Assembly (NCBI RefSeq): GCF_001953355.1
Contig: NZ_MPIY01000003.1
Span: forward strand, 186,001 to 250,000
Length of the DNA stretch: 64,000 nucleotides
Direction: 5' to 3'
Origin: Polynucleobacter sphagniphilus
Lineage (GTDB): Bacteria > Pseudomonadota > Gammaproteobacteria > Burkholderiales > Burkholderiaceae
Translations under genes and position numbers: made by a program
Shown: piece by piece, positions 8,561-21,845 of the stretch
Position numbering within the stretch: the first letter of the stretch is position 1
How the letters are laid out: each line of letters starts with the position of its first letter
The notes under the pieces: model-generated
Database searches by the model: none
What the model saw: only the letters and a program-made list of their open reading frames with translations
Told to the model about the DNA's origin: nothing

Positions 8561-8574
8561 GGTTTTAAGCTAAA

Positions 8575-8603
8575 TTTTGTATACATTCTCGTATATTACA
8601 AAA
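8575..8603. promoter_or_regulatory. Candidate GntR operator 1
   Basis: Inverted repeat TTTTGTA (8575-8581) / TACAAAA (8597-8603), 15 bases before the regulator start. It includes TTGTATACAT, close to the TnGTnnACnA pattern seen for many FCD regulators. Confidence 0.4.
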
Positions 8604-8635
8604 ATATGCCCTAAAAACCTAGTAATTATCACGTA

Positions 8636-8663
8636 TTGACATTATATTTTTGTATGCAAAAAT
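8636..8663 (+). promoter_or_regulatory. Aminotransferase promoter with candidate GntR operator 2
   Basis: A consensus -35 TTGACA at 8636-8641 is followed by the near-palindrome TTTTTG-TATG-CAAAAA (8647-8662), sharing TTTTGTAT(A/G)CA with the first site. Binding here would occlude the spacer and -10 region. The -10 itself is not well defined. Confidence 0.4.
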
Positions 8664-8713
8664 AAGAAAAATGAATTCACACCTGTCTTTTCACACTCTC
8701 ATTCGAGGTTCCT

Positions 8714-9901
8714 ATGCTTAAACTTGATTCCCATTCGGCTGGTCGACATTTCTTACATATTCCTGGTCCTAGTCCAGTGCCCGCCCGAGTGCTGCGCGCT
8801 ATCAGCTATCAAACGATTGATCATCGTGGTCCGGAGTTTGGACAGCTTGGTTTAGCCATCCTAGAGAACATTAAAAAAATATTTAAAACGAAGAGCCCCG
8901 TCATTATTTATCCATCTTCTGGAACTGGTGCGTGGGAAGGTGCCTTAGTTAATACACTTTCACCGGGCGACTTGGTATTGATGTACGAGACAGGTCAATT
9001 TGCAACCCTGTGGAAGAAATTAGCTGACCGCCTCGGATTGAAAACGGAATTTATTGGCAAGCCAGGAGCAGAGGGCTGGAGATATGGCGTTGATGCTGCC
9101 AAGATTGAAGAGCGTCTTAAGGCAGATACTGCCCACGAAATCAAAGCGGTTTGCGTTGTCCATAATGAAACATCCACTGGTGTTACTTCTAACATCAAAG
9201 CAGTACGTCAGGCAATGGATGCTGCTAAGCATCCTGCCTTATTATTGGTTGACACTATCTCCGGTCTTGGTTCGGCCGATTACTGCCATGATGATTGGGG
9301 TGTTGATGTCACCATCAGTGGCTCCCAAAAAGGTCTGATGCTGCCACCTGGCATTGGGTTTAATGCTCTTTCCACAAAAGCAATTGAAGCGAGCAAAACT
9401 GCCAAGTTACCAAAAGCATTTTGGGCTTGGGATGAAATCCTAGAGTCTAATAAAACCGGTTACTGGCCAACTACGCCTTCAACGAATTTAATGTATGGCT
9501 TGCATGAAGCAATGGAAATGATTTTGGCTGAGGGCTTAGATCATGTTTTTGCCAGACATCAGCGCTTGGCAAAAGCATGTCGTGCTGCAGTTGAGGCCTG
9601 GGGACTAGAGATTCAATGCCAAGACCCTGCGGTGTATTCACCAGTTTTAACTGGTGTGGTTACACCGGATGGTGTGGATGCTGATCAACTGAGAAAGTTG
9701 ATTTTGGAGCGCTACAACTTATCTCTCGGCACTGGCCTGGGGAAGGTAAAAGGGCGTATGTTCCGCATTGGGCATTTAGGCGATTGCAATGAACTTTCAT
9801 TATTGGCAGCCTTGAGTGGTTGCGAGATGGGTATGAAGGCCTTTGGTATCAAATTAAAAGGCAGCGGCGTAGTTGCTGCACAAGAGGTATTGCAGGATTA
9901 A
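8714..9901 (+). CDS. Serine-glyoxylate / alanine-glyoxylate aminotransferase-like PLP enzyme
   Basis: 395 residues, class V aminotransferase fold. Visible family marks are the N-terminal GPSPVPARVLRAI, the glycine-rich cofactor site PSSGTGAWEGAL, VHNETSTGV (about 150-160), the PLP Asp in VDTISGLGS, and the Schiff-base lysine in SGSQKGLMLPPG. Such enzymes convert glyoxylate to glycine with serine or alanine as amino donor. Divergent from the GntR gene and followed by an ACS-family transporter, it forms the centre of a glyoxylate/hydroxyacid module. Whether serine or another amino acid is the donor is not determinable here. Confidence 0.88.
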   Translation: MLKLDSHSAGRHFLHIPGPSPVPARVLRAISYQTIDHRGPEFGQLGLAILENIKKIFKTKSPVIIYPSSGTGAWEGALVNTLSPGDLVLMYETGQFATLWKKLADRLGLKTEFIGKPGAEGWRYGVDAAKIEERLKADTAHEIKAVCVVHNETSTGVTSNIKAVRQAMDAAKHPALLLVDTISGLGSADYCHDDWGVDVTISGSQKGLMLPPGIGFNALSTKAIEASKTAKLPKAFWAWDEILESNKTGYWPTTPSTNLMYGLHEAMEMILAEGLDHVFARHQRLAKACRAAVEAWGLEIQCQDPAVYSPVLTGVVTPDGVDADQLRKLILERYNLSLGTGLGKVKGRMFRIGHLGDCNELSLLAALSGCEMGMKAFGIKLKGSGVVAAQEVLQD

Positions 9902-9913
9902 AAAAAGTCTCAC

Positions 9914-9937
9914 CCCCGCCAAAATGTGCTGGCGGGG
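9914..9937 (+). terminator. GC-rich intercistronic hairpin
   Basis: CCCCGCC (9914-9920) and GGCGGGG (9931-9937) around a 10-base loop, with no T-run. It is more likely a partial terminator or mRNA-stability hairpin between the aminotransferase and transporter genes. Confidence 0.5.
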
Positions 9938-9962
9938 TCATGAAAAATAACAGGAGACCTGC

Positions 9963-11204
9963 ATGAAAAATATTCTCAGACTCAAACCAACTACGGTTGT
10001 GTTGGCGCTATTTTGTGCCATGTATTTTTTGACCTATATTGATCGCGTCAATGTTGGTTCAGCTGCTGCCGGATTTGGTACCGAGTTCAACTTAAGTAAA
10101 ACCCAAATAGGCTTTGTCTTCTCAGCATTTGCTTATCCCTATTTGATTTTTCAGATTATTGGCGGATGGGTGAGTGATCGATTTGGGGCCAAGCGCACGC
10201 TAATTTATAGCGGCCTCATTTGGGCTTTGGCGACCATCCTAACCGGCTTTGCAGGCGGTTTAGTATCGCTAGTGGCGGCCCGCGTTTTGCTAGGTCTTGG
10301 GGAGGGCGCCACTTTTCCTGCGGCTACTTCTGCAATGGCCCGCTGGATTCCAAAAGAAAATCGCGGTTTTGCTCAAGGTATCACCCATGCGTTTGCGCGG
10401 GTGGGTAATGCAGTTGCTCCTGCACTCATTGTATTTATCTTGGTTGAATATGGCTGGAGATGGTCTTTCTACGCCTCAGGTCTTTTGAGTTTAGTTTGGG
10501 TCATTCTTTGGGCACTCTTTTTTACTGAGAACCCAGCAGATCATCCGCTGATTACGCCAGAGGAATTGGCCAAGAAGCCCGCCCCCAGAAAGATACAAAA
10601 AACACCTTGGAAGAGGCTGGCAAAAAGAATGGCCCCTGTAACAGTGGTGTACTTTTGTTATGGCTGGACGCTTTGGCTTTTCTTAAGCTGGATTCCGCAA
10701 TATTTCTTGCATAGCTATAACTTGAAAATTTCCACCTCGGCACTCTTTGCATCTAGCGTATTTTTTGCCGGTGTAGTGGGCGATACCTTGGGTGGAATTA
10801 TTAGCGATAAGATTTTGCGCAAGACCAATAATCTCAATGTAGCCCGCAGTTGGATGGTGGCTATTTGTATGACTTGCACCTTGTTATCCTTGTTACCCAT
10901 CATGTTCACCCATGACATTACGATCTCAGTCCTCTCCTTAAGTTTTGGCTTTTTCTTTGCGGAGATGACGATTGGTCCAATGTGGGCTATTCCGATGGAC
11001 ATTGCCCCAGAGTTTTCTGGTACTGCAAGCGGCATGATGAATACGGGTTCAGCGCTAGCGGCGATTATTAGTCCGGTTGTATCAGGATTTTTGATTGATT
11101 GCTACGGAAGCTGGGAGCTGCCCTTTGTTGGGAGCATTATTTTGATGGCTGGCGGTGTGTTATTAACTTCGCGCATGAAGCCAAACGATCGATTTACTGC
11201 CTAG
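9963..11204 (+). CDS. MFS transporter, ACS (anion:cation symporter) family
   Basis: 413 residues with 12 predicted helices. The N-terminus (FLTYIDRVNVGSAA) and the loop GGWVSDRFGAKRTL are typical of ACS members that import organic anions such as hexuronates, tartrate or phthalate. AGGAG at 9952-9956 lies six bases before the ATG. It sits 61 bases after the aminotransferase gene in the same direction, so it probably imports the acid metabolised by this module (inference). Confidence 0.85.
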   Translation: MKNILRLKPTTVVLALFCAMYFLTYIDRVNVGSAAAGFGTEFNLSKTQIGFVFSAFAYPYLIFQIIGGWVSDRFGAKRTLIYSGLIWALATILTGFAGGLVSLVAARVLLGLGEGATFPAATSAMARWIPKENRGFAQGITHAFARVGNAVAPALIVFILVEYGWRWSFYASGLLSLVWVILWALFFTENPADHPLITPEELAKKPAPRKIQKTPWKRLAKRMAPVTVVYFCYGWTLWLFLSWIPQYFLHSYNLKISTSALFASSVFFAGVVGDTLGGIISDKILRKTNNLNVARSWMVAICMTCTLLSLLPIMFTHDITISVLSLSFGFFFAEMTIGPMWAIPMDIAPEFSGTASGMMNTGSALAAIISPVVSGFLIDCYGSWELPFVGSIILMAGGVLLTSRMKPNDRFTA

Positions 11205-11223
11205 ATGACATTTTTGCCATAAG

Positions 11224-11258
11224 AAAAAGCTCCTCAGTAATGCGAGGGGCTTTTTTAG
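11224..11258 (+). terminator. Intrinsic terminator after the ACS transporter
   Basis: A 12-base stem AAAAAGCTCCTC / GAGGGGCTTTTT (one G-T pair) with an 8-base loop and a T-run. Confidence 0.85.
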
Positions 11259-11383
11259 TTATTGAGGTAGCACTTTACTAGTCCTGTCATCATGGTTATT
11301 ATTGGATTAGCTGACTTACATGTAGCTACAAGCTTTATTATTTACTTCGTTTTGAAACAAATCTTCTTTAGAGTATTTGTCAG

Positions 11384-12280
11384 ATGAATAAAAATCCCAA
11401 GATTCCCGAGATTCAGCAAAGTGCTTTTATTCAAGCTAGGGAGCAACTTGGCTTCAGCATTGCAGACCTTGCTGCTAAAGCCTGTCTTTCAGCAAGGCAA
11501 ATAGAGCAGATTGAAAATGGTCATACCAGCTCATACTATGGTGCACAAAATAAATTCACTGCTGCAAAAAAAGTAGCCGCCATTTTAAAAATATCAGATC
11601 AAGATGCTTTTGAGGGGGTTGAGGCTGATCAATTAGAGTCTGCAGTACAAAGTGTTCAATCTGAGCCGACAAGCTCCACCCAGCTCGCTAAAAAAGAAAA
11701 GCAGGCGCATAGGATAGAAAAAGAAATTACCAATAAAGTGGAGAGTGTCAAATCAAGCAAGCGACTCATACTTTCCTTGAGTATCTGTGCCGGCTTGGTT
11801 TTTGCTGGAATTAATTTTTACAAAAATGCTTTTTCAGAAAAGACGGAAGAAGTGCAGCTTGCCAGCCAAGATCAAGCAGAGCCAGTTGCTAATCCGACTC
11901 CCGAGGTGAATGTACCCCAAGCAGCTGAGTCGGCTAGTGAGGCATGTCCTAGTGCTGATGCAGCAGTTTCCATCTATAAGTCAGAAAGCCCTCTTAAACC
12001 AGGGGATATGGTGTTTGTTCAATCGAAGACTGCTCAAGTAGTTTGTGTTGTTGACGCTACTGGTAAAACACAGAGCAAGGCGCTGGAGCAGGGCGCACGC
12101 GCCTCGTTTTATGGCAAGCCGCCGTTCAAAGTGTTGACCTCGGGCTTCAATCAGATAGAGCTCTATTTTCAGGGGGTAAAAGTGCGCCCTGACAATGTAG
12201 GTGGAAAAACAGTATTGCTGGAGGCGGCTGAGCTGGTGCATGCCCAGCCCAGTAACTCAACTGATTCCCAATTCAGATAA
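11384..12280 (+). CDS. RodZ-like helix-turn-helix membrane protein
   Basis: 298 residues in the RodZ layout: an N-terminal HTH (about 14-75; AREQLGFSIADLAAKACLSA and then QIEQIENGH), a charged linker, one transmembrane helix (about 128-145, LILSLSICAGLVFAGINF), a low-complexity periplasmic linker and a C-terminal DUF4115-type domain (about 200-285). RodZ links MreB to the cell-wall elongation machinery. The HTH is degenerate compared with true regulators, as in RodZ. In many betaproteobacteria RodZ is beside ispG; here it stands alone between a transporter and glnB, so the role is inferred from architecture only. Confidence 0.65.
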   Translation: MNKNPKIPEIQQSAFIQAREQLGFSIADLAAKACLSARQIEQIENGHTSSYYGAQNKFTAAKKVAAILKISDQDAFEGVEADQLESAVQSVQSEPTSSTQLAKKEKQAHRIEKEITNKVESVKSSKRLILSLSICAGLVFAGINFYKNAFSEKTEEVQLASQDQAEPVANPTPEVNVPQAAESASEACPSADAAVSIYKSESPLKPGDMVFVQSKTAQVVCVVDATGKTQSKALEQGARASFYGKPPFKVLTSGFNQIELYFQGVKVRPDNVGGKTVLLEAAELVHAQPSNSTDSQFR

Positions 12281-12303
12281 TGCTTTGAAAAATAAATAGG
12301 GCT

Positions 12304-12642
<339 letters not shown>

Positions 12643-12703
12643 TTAGTTCTCCTTAATGGCTTCATCATACCTAGAACTGGTGAGGGCAGGGTGATATCGT
12701 GAA

Positions 12704-14335
12704 TTACGCTCTAAATTGGGAGGTAATTGGGTAGCGCCAATCACGCCCAAAAGCCCTGGTGGTAACGCGGACACCCGGTGGAGCTTGTCGACGCTTGTAT
12801 TCATTGAGCTTAATGAGGCGAGTGACCTTCTCAACACTGTCGACATCAAATCCGGCGGCAATGATTTGCTCGATGGATTGGTTCTGCTCCATATAGCGCT
12901 CAACAATGCCATCGAGCACTTCATAAGAAGGTAGGCTATCTTGATCAGTTTGGTCGGGTCGCAATTCAGCAGAAGGGGCGCGAGTGAGAATGCGCTCTGG
13001 AATAACTGGGCTAATGCTATTGCGATATGCGCAGAGTCGGTAGACCAAGGTTTTGGCTATATCTTTAATGACAGCAAACCCGCCTGCCATATCGCCATAA
13101 AGCGTGCAGTAGCCGACGGCCATTTCACTTTTGTTGCCAGTGGTTAAAACCAAGCGACCTGTTTTATTCGATAACGCCATGAGCAAGGTGCCGCGAACGC
13201 GCGCTTGAATGTTTTCCTCAGTCGCATCAAGCTTCATGCCTTTGAATTGCGGCGCAAGGGCTTTCTCGAGCGCATCGACTGGTTCGCTAATGGGAATTTC
13301 ATCATACTGAACACCGAGGTTCTTGGCGAGCTCGCTAGCATCAATCCACGAAATATCGGCGGTATAGCGAGAGGCCATCATTACAGCGCGTACTTTATCG
13401 GCACCTAAGGCATCAACTGCAATCGCCAATACTAGAGCTGAATCAACCCCACCAGATAGGCCAATAATGACGCCAGGAAAGCCATTTTTGTGCACATAAT
13501 CACGAACGCCTAAAACAAGAGCTTGATAGGCTTGTGCTTCTACGGTGAGTGGGAGGGTCTTGCTACCGATTTCAAGATCACCGGATTGAGTCAGGTTCAC
13601 TAAGCCAAGACCTGTTTCAAACTGAGGCATTGACATTGCTAACTCACCTTTGGAGTTCAGAGCGAAAGAACCACCATCAAATACCAACTCATCTTGACCA
13701 CCAACTGCGTTGACATATACAAGGGGCATGTGAGACTCAAGTAAATGTTTGCGTAATACCTCTATGCGTAATAATTCTTTTTGGAGGTGATAGGGCGAAG
13801 CATTCAGTGTGAGTAATATTTGCGCGCCAGCAGCCTGTGCTTGTTTGGCTGGGCCCACATGCCAAGCATCTTCACAGAGAATCAGACCAAATTGCGTACC
13901 CATACATTCAAAGACACAGGCTTGTTTACCGGGTACAAAGTAACGCACTTCATCAAATACTTCGTGATTGGGTAATTCTTGCTTGGCATAGCCTGCAATG
14001 ACTTTGCCATTGCGCAATACTGAGGCATAGTTTTGCAGCCCGGCTGCAGTCTTTTTGGGATGACCAACTATTACCGTTAAATCGGTAAATTGCTTTAATT
14101 CTTCAGTGAGTAATTCCAATTGCTTCTGAGCGGCTTCAATGAAGGCGGGGCGCAGCAATAAATCTTCAGGGGGATATCCAGCGATTGAAAGCTCTGGAGT
14201 TAAAACTAACTGAGCGCCTTGGGCAAAGGCCTCAGCCGCTGACTTGAGAATGAGCTTGGCATTGCCCGGCAAATCACCCAAAAGAGGGTTGATTTGCGCT
14301 AAGGCGATTTTTTGCTGACTCACTCCCGATGTCAA
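12704..14335 (-). CDS. nadE: Glutamine-dependent NAD+ synthetase
   Basis: 543 residues. The N-terminal nitrilase-type glutaminase has the Glu-Lys-Cys triad visible in LTPELSIAGYP, AKQELPNHEVF and LILCEDAWH. The C-terminal synthetase has the PP-loop GLSGGVDSALVLAIA and KSEMAVGYCTLYGDMAGGF. It makes NAD+ from deamido-NAD+, ATP and glutamine. No ATG fits the N-terminus: the frame begins TTG at 14335, with GTG at 14323 as the alternative; neither has a good ribosome binding site, so the exact start is uncertain by four codons. Confidence 0.93.
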   Translation of the reverse strand: MTSGVSQQKIALAQINPLLGDLPGNAKLILKSAAEAFAQGAQLVLTPELSIAGYPPEDLLLRPAFIEAAQKQLELLTEELKQFTDLTVIVGHPKKTAAGLQNYASVLRNGKVIAGYAKQELPNHEVFDEVRYFVPGKQACVFECMGTQFGLILCEDAWHVGPAKQAQAAGAQILLTLNASPYHLQKELLRIEVLRKHLLESHMPLVYVNAVGGQDELVFDGGSFALNSKGELAMSMPQFETGLGLVNLTQSGDLEIGSKTLPLTVEAQAYQALVLGVRDYVHKNGFPGVIIGLSGGVDSALVLAIAVDALGADKVRAVMMASRYTADISWIDASELAKNLGVQYDEIPISEPVDALEKALAPQFKGMKLDATEENIQARVRGTLLMALSNKTGRLVLTTGNKSEMAVGYCTLYGDMAGGFAVIKDIAKTLVYRLCAYRNSISPVIPERILTRAPSAELRPDQTDQDSLPSYEVLDGIVERYMEQNQSIEQIIAAGFDVDSVEKVTRLIKLNEYKRRQAPPGVRVTTRAFGRDWRYPITSQFRA

Positions 14336-14360
14336 AGTAACGTTTGCCTAAGGTGACAGA

Positions 14361-14897
14361 TTACTTCTGTGACTTGGCGTAACCTTCAATGCCTTCGAGA
14401 ATTTCTTTATGGGCAGCTTCGATTCCACTCCAGCCGGTGACTTTGACCCATTTCCCTTTTTCGAGGTCTTTGTAGTGCTCAAAGAAGTGTTGAATTTGGT
14501 CGAGCTGCAATTGATGTAAATCTTGGATTGATTTGACATTGGAATACAGCGGTAATAATTTATCTTCGGGTACAGCCAACAGCTTGGCATCTTGGCCGCC
14601 TTCGTCTTCCATCATCAATGCACCGAGGGCGCGGCAGCTAACCACTACGCCCGGAAAGAGTGGGAAGGGTGTCAGCACAAGCACGTCAACCGGATCGCCA
14701 TCACCAGCGATTGTTTTGGGAATGTAACCATAGTTACATGGGTAGTGCATTGCAGTGCCCATGAAGCGATCAACAAACAAGGCGCCACTTTCTTTATCCA
14801 CTTCATACTTCACTGGATCCGCATTCATTGGGATCTCAATAATGACGTTGAATTTTTCAGGGATATTTTTACCTGGGCTGACCTTGTCGTAACTCAT
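14361..14897 (-). CDS. ppa: Inorganic pyrophosphatase (family I)
   Basis: 178 residues, typical of bacterial hexameric enzymes. The metal-binding signature [10 protein letters not shown] is present at about 66-75, preceded by [11 protein letters not shown], with GSVVSC-like [10 protein letters not shown] and KWVKVTGW near the C-terminus. It hydrolyses pyrophosphate from biosynthetic reactions such as that of the adjacent nadE, from which it is separated by 25 bases on the same strand. The 205 bases upstream hold its promoter region and the trxB terminator. Confidence 0.95.
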   Translation of the reverse strand: MSYDKVSPGKNIPEKFNVIIEIPMNADPVKYEVDKESGALFVDRFMGTAMHYPCNYGYIPKTIAGDGDPVDVLVLTPFPLFPGVVVSCRALGALMMEDEGGQDAKLLAVPEDKLLPLYSNVKSIQDLHQLQLDQIQHFFEHYKDLEKGKWVKVTGWSGIEAAHKEILEGIEGYAKSQK

Positions 14898-15053
14898 GCT
14901 TGCTCCAATTAATGATTAATGATGGCATTTTGAATAATTCATCTAGCAAATGCCTATAAAACAGACAGCCCATAGTTTAAGGCTTTCATGCTGGGAATAT
15001 CCCAAAAAATACTAAAAATAAGCTCGGGGTAAACCTTGATGGCTGGGGCCCAT

Positions 15054-15083
15054 AAAAAAATGCCCAGCAGAACTGGGCATTTA
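15054..15083 (-). terminator. Intrinsic terminator of trxB
   Basis: AATGCCCAG / CTGGGCATT stem (15059-15067, 15073-15081) with a seven-base T-run on the minus strand. Confidence 0.85.
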
Positions 15084-15102
15084 GAGGGCAGTGCAGTAAC
15101 TT

Positions 15103-18411
<3,309 letters not shown>

Positions 18412-18421
18412 GGCAATAATT

Positions 18422-19108
18422 TTGAAAAGTGTTTTCTCAAGACTTGCCCTCGTCACAATTGCATTGTTTGCAAGCATCAATCTGACTCTGGCCGCAGAGG
18501 GTGATAGCGGCGCTGATCAGTTGCGTCAATTTGTGCGTAACTCCAAAACCGCCGAGGGTGATTTTGTGCAACAGCAATTGCGCACGCCAAAAGGTGATGA
18601 GCCAAAAGATAAAGGGCTCAAAGTGGTGCGCCAGACCCAAGGTCATTTTGTATTTCAGAGGCCGGGACGTTTTATTTGGGATACCCAAAAACCATATGAG
18701 CAAAAGTTAATTGCTGATGGTAAACAAGTGGTGATGTGGGATAAGGATTTAAATCAGGCCACCTTTAGACCGGCAGGGCAAGCTCTTGCCACTACCCCGG
18801 CAGCTATCTTGTTTGGTGAAGATGCCTTGGATCAACATTTTGAGTTAGTCGAAGGTGATGAGCACTTGGGAATGAAGTGGGTTAACTTAAAGCCTAAGAC
18901 TGCAAGCTCCAAGGGCGCTAATGATCTGCCCTACACCAAGATCTCAATTGGTATGGCCAATGGTTTGCCAAAAGCCTTAGAGTTAATTGATGGTTTGGGG
19001 AGTGTGGTGTTGGTAACTTTAGATCACATCCAACTGAATATCGCCTTGCCAGCCAACCGCTTTACTTTTACACCTCCAGCTGGCGCAGAAGTTGTCCGCA
19101 TGAAATAA
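18422..19108 (+). CDS. lolA: Outer-membrane lipoprotein carrier protein LolA
   Basis: 228 residues from the TTG at 18422. This start is preferred because AAGG (18410-18413) is eight bases upstream and the product begins with a proper signal peptide (KSVFSRLALVTIALFASINLTLAA). ATG at 18371 in the same frame lies inside ftsK and would give a long charged leader. The mature part has LolA features: GDFVQQQLRTPKG, GHFVFQRPGRFIWDTQKPYEQ and a C-terminal ITFTPP-like NRFTFTPPAGAEVVR. It ferries lipoproteins across the periplasm from LolCDE to LolB. The ftsK-lolA-serS order is conserved in proteobacteria. Confidence 0.9.
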   Translation: MKSVFSRLALVTIALFASINLTLAAEGDSGADQLRQFVRNSKTAEGDFVQQQLRTPKGDEPKDKGLKVVRQTQGHFVFQRPGRFIWDTQKPYEQKLIADGKQVVMWDKDLNQATFRPAGQALATTPAAILFGEDALDQHFELVEGDEHLGMKWVNLKPKTASSKGANDLPYTKISIGMANGLPKALELIDGLGSVVLVTLDHIQLNIALPANRFTFTPPAGAEVVRMK

Positions 19109-19135
19109 AGAACCAATTTAGTTAATTAAGAATAG

Positions 19136-20470
<1,335 letters not shown>

Positions 20471-20495
20471 GTACAAAGAAAGCCAGTCCCAAAGC

Positions 20496-20501
20496 TATAA
20501 T
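20496..20501 (+). promoter_or_regulatory. -10 element of tRNA-Ser
   Basis: A perfect TATAAT 13 bases before the mature tRNA 5' end. No clear -35 is seen; it lies just after the serS stop. Confidence 0.5.
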
Positions 20502-20514
20502 TGCCGTTCGGTTC

Positions 20515-20604
<90 letters not shown>

Positions 20605-20740
20605 GTATCGACCTGAAAGCCATTATTTATAAGGTTCTGTATTTCTTGGCTGCTACTACCCACCAGCCTACCCACCAGTGAAACATTGCTTACTTTTAAA
20701 TTTCTAGCTAGGCAACGTTGTCTCTAGATAAGATATCACT

Positions 20741-20980
20741 ATGGACGATCTTGAATTTGTAGGGAAAATTAAGGGCATGAAAACCCTCAAGCAGATGATT
20801 GAGAGTAAAGAGGTCATACCAGCCTCAGAACTAGCAAAAATGAAGGCCGAGGAAGAGGCCCAAGAAAAAGCCTTTGCAGAGGCAGTCCAATCAGAGCAGT
20901 CACATCAAAAAACAAAGATCTGCACCGGTAAGGTCGAGGGCAGGGCACTTTGGACGCGTGAGCGCTTTAACGAAGATTGA
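20741..20980 (+). CDS. Small hypothetical protein at island edge
   Basis: 79 residues, highly charged, with a Glu/Ala/Lys-rich central helix (about 30-55) and an Arg-rich end. No signal peptide, membrane segment or known motif is visible and I do not recognise it. It lies 136 bases after the tRNA gene in the accessory region, upstream of a chimeric phage-derived ORF. A weak purine stretch precedes the ATG. It may be a small phage gene or chance ORF. Confidence 0.35.
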   Translation: MDDLEFVGKIKGMKTLKQMIESKEVIPASELAKMKAEEEAQEKAFAEAVQSEQSHQKTKICTGKVEGRALWTRERFNED

Positions 20981-21066
20981 TCTAGCTTTAGGGTTGTTCT
21001 AAGAACACCATATTCCTACAATTTGAATATCAATTCCAAGTTTTGATTTCAGATTGAAAGGCGAAT

Positions 21067-21834
21067 ATGACACCCAGAACGCTAACCAGGCAGGAAATGT
21101 ATGATCTAGTATGGTCAAAGCCAATGACGCAGCTTGCGGCAGAATTTGAGTTATCTGATGTTGGATTAAGAAAAATCTGTAAAGCAGCAAAAGTGCCCAC
21201 GCCTGGCCTCGGATATTGGGCAAAGTTGGCAAATGGCAAGAAAGTCGTTAAGACTGAGTTGCCAACTTTGTACCCATTCCAATCTCAATTTGTCCATATT
21301 GGCGGGGGTTCTCGCAGTAGGTATGGTTATTTCGACGAACCAGAGAAAACGGATGAGGAGTTGGCTCAAATGGAGTTGCCACCTCCTCCAAAATTCGATG
21401 AGACGATTGATGAGGTGAGGTTGAAGATTGAGGCTCTCGTTCCCTTAATCCCTATTCCCAAAAGCATTATAGAAGTTCACGACCAACGCCTTGGATATGA
21501 ATACCGCATGAACCTAGCTGACCCATCTATCTTCTCCAAGATTGGGGCTGAGAGATCAATTGGTCAAATCTTCAGGGATAAAGGCGTCATATGGACCGAA
21601 GCCTACAACGCACCTAGAAGCAGGGTTAACGGAGCCCAAGAAATCATCCGGCTATTGGCTGAAGACAGGCTGAAAATCTTCTCAACCTGTAAGCACTGGT
21701 TAAGAACCATCCCTCAACTACCACCAGACTCATTAAACCCAGAAGATGTAGATACCGATGCAGAAGACCACGCCTGGGATGCTACAAGGTATGGGGTGAT
21801 GAGGGCTCGAAGAGCATCAGAAGCGAATGCTTAA
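21067..21834 (+). CDS. Chimeric ORF: HTH-like N-terminal domain joined to a phage terminase large-subunit tail
   Basis: 255 residues. Residues 1-138 resemble a family of proteobacterial proteins of unknown function with an HTH-like start (TRQEMYDLVWSKPMTQLAAE, then SDVGLRKICKAAKVPTPGLG, then YWAKLANGKK) and a later LPPPPKFDETIDEVRLK segment. From about residue 140 on (RLGYEYRMNLADPSIF, ERSIGQIFRDKGV, KIFSTCKHWLRTIPQLP, EDVDTDAEDHAWDATRYGVM) it matches the C-terminal nuclease region of phage terminase large subunits. The junction is near 21475-21490. AAAGG lies upstream of the ATG, so it is probably translated. It is most likely a deletion fusion in a decayed prophage; both halves are assigned from memory of family patterns. 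Confidence 0.5.
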   Translation: MTPRTLTRQEMYDLVWSKPMTQLAAEFELSDVGLRKICKAAKVPTPGLGYWAKLANGKKVVKTELPTLYPFQSQFVHIGGGSRSRYGYFDEPEKTDEELAQMELPPPPKFDETIDEVRLKIEALVPLIPIPKSIIEVHDQRLGYEYRMNLADPSIFSKIGAERSIGQIFRDKGVIWTEAYNAPRSRVNGAQEIIRLLAEDRLKIFSTCKHWLRTIPQLPPDSLNPEDVDTDAEDHAWDATRYGVMRARRASEANA

Positions 21835-21845
21835 ATCAGCCTAAT

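Noticed and set aside
12643..12924. ORF overlapping the end of nadE on the same strand
   Set aside because: It is an alternative frame of nadE, with no family likeness or start signal.
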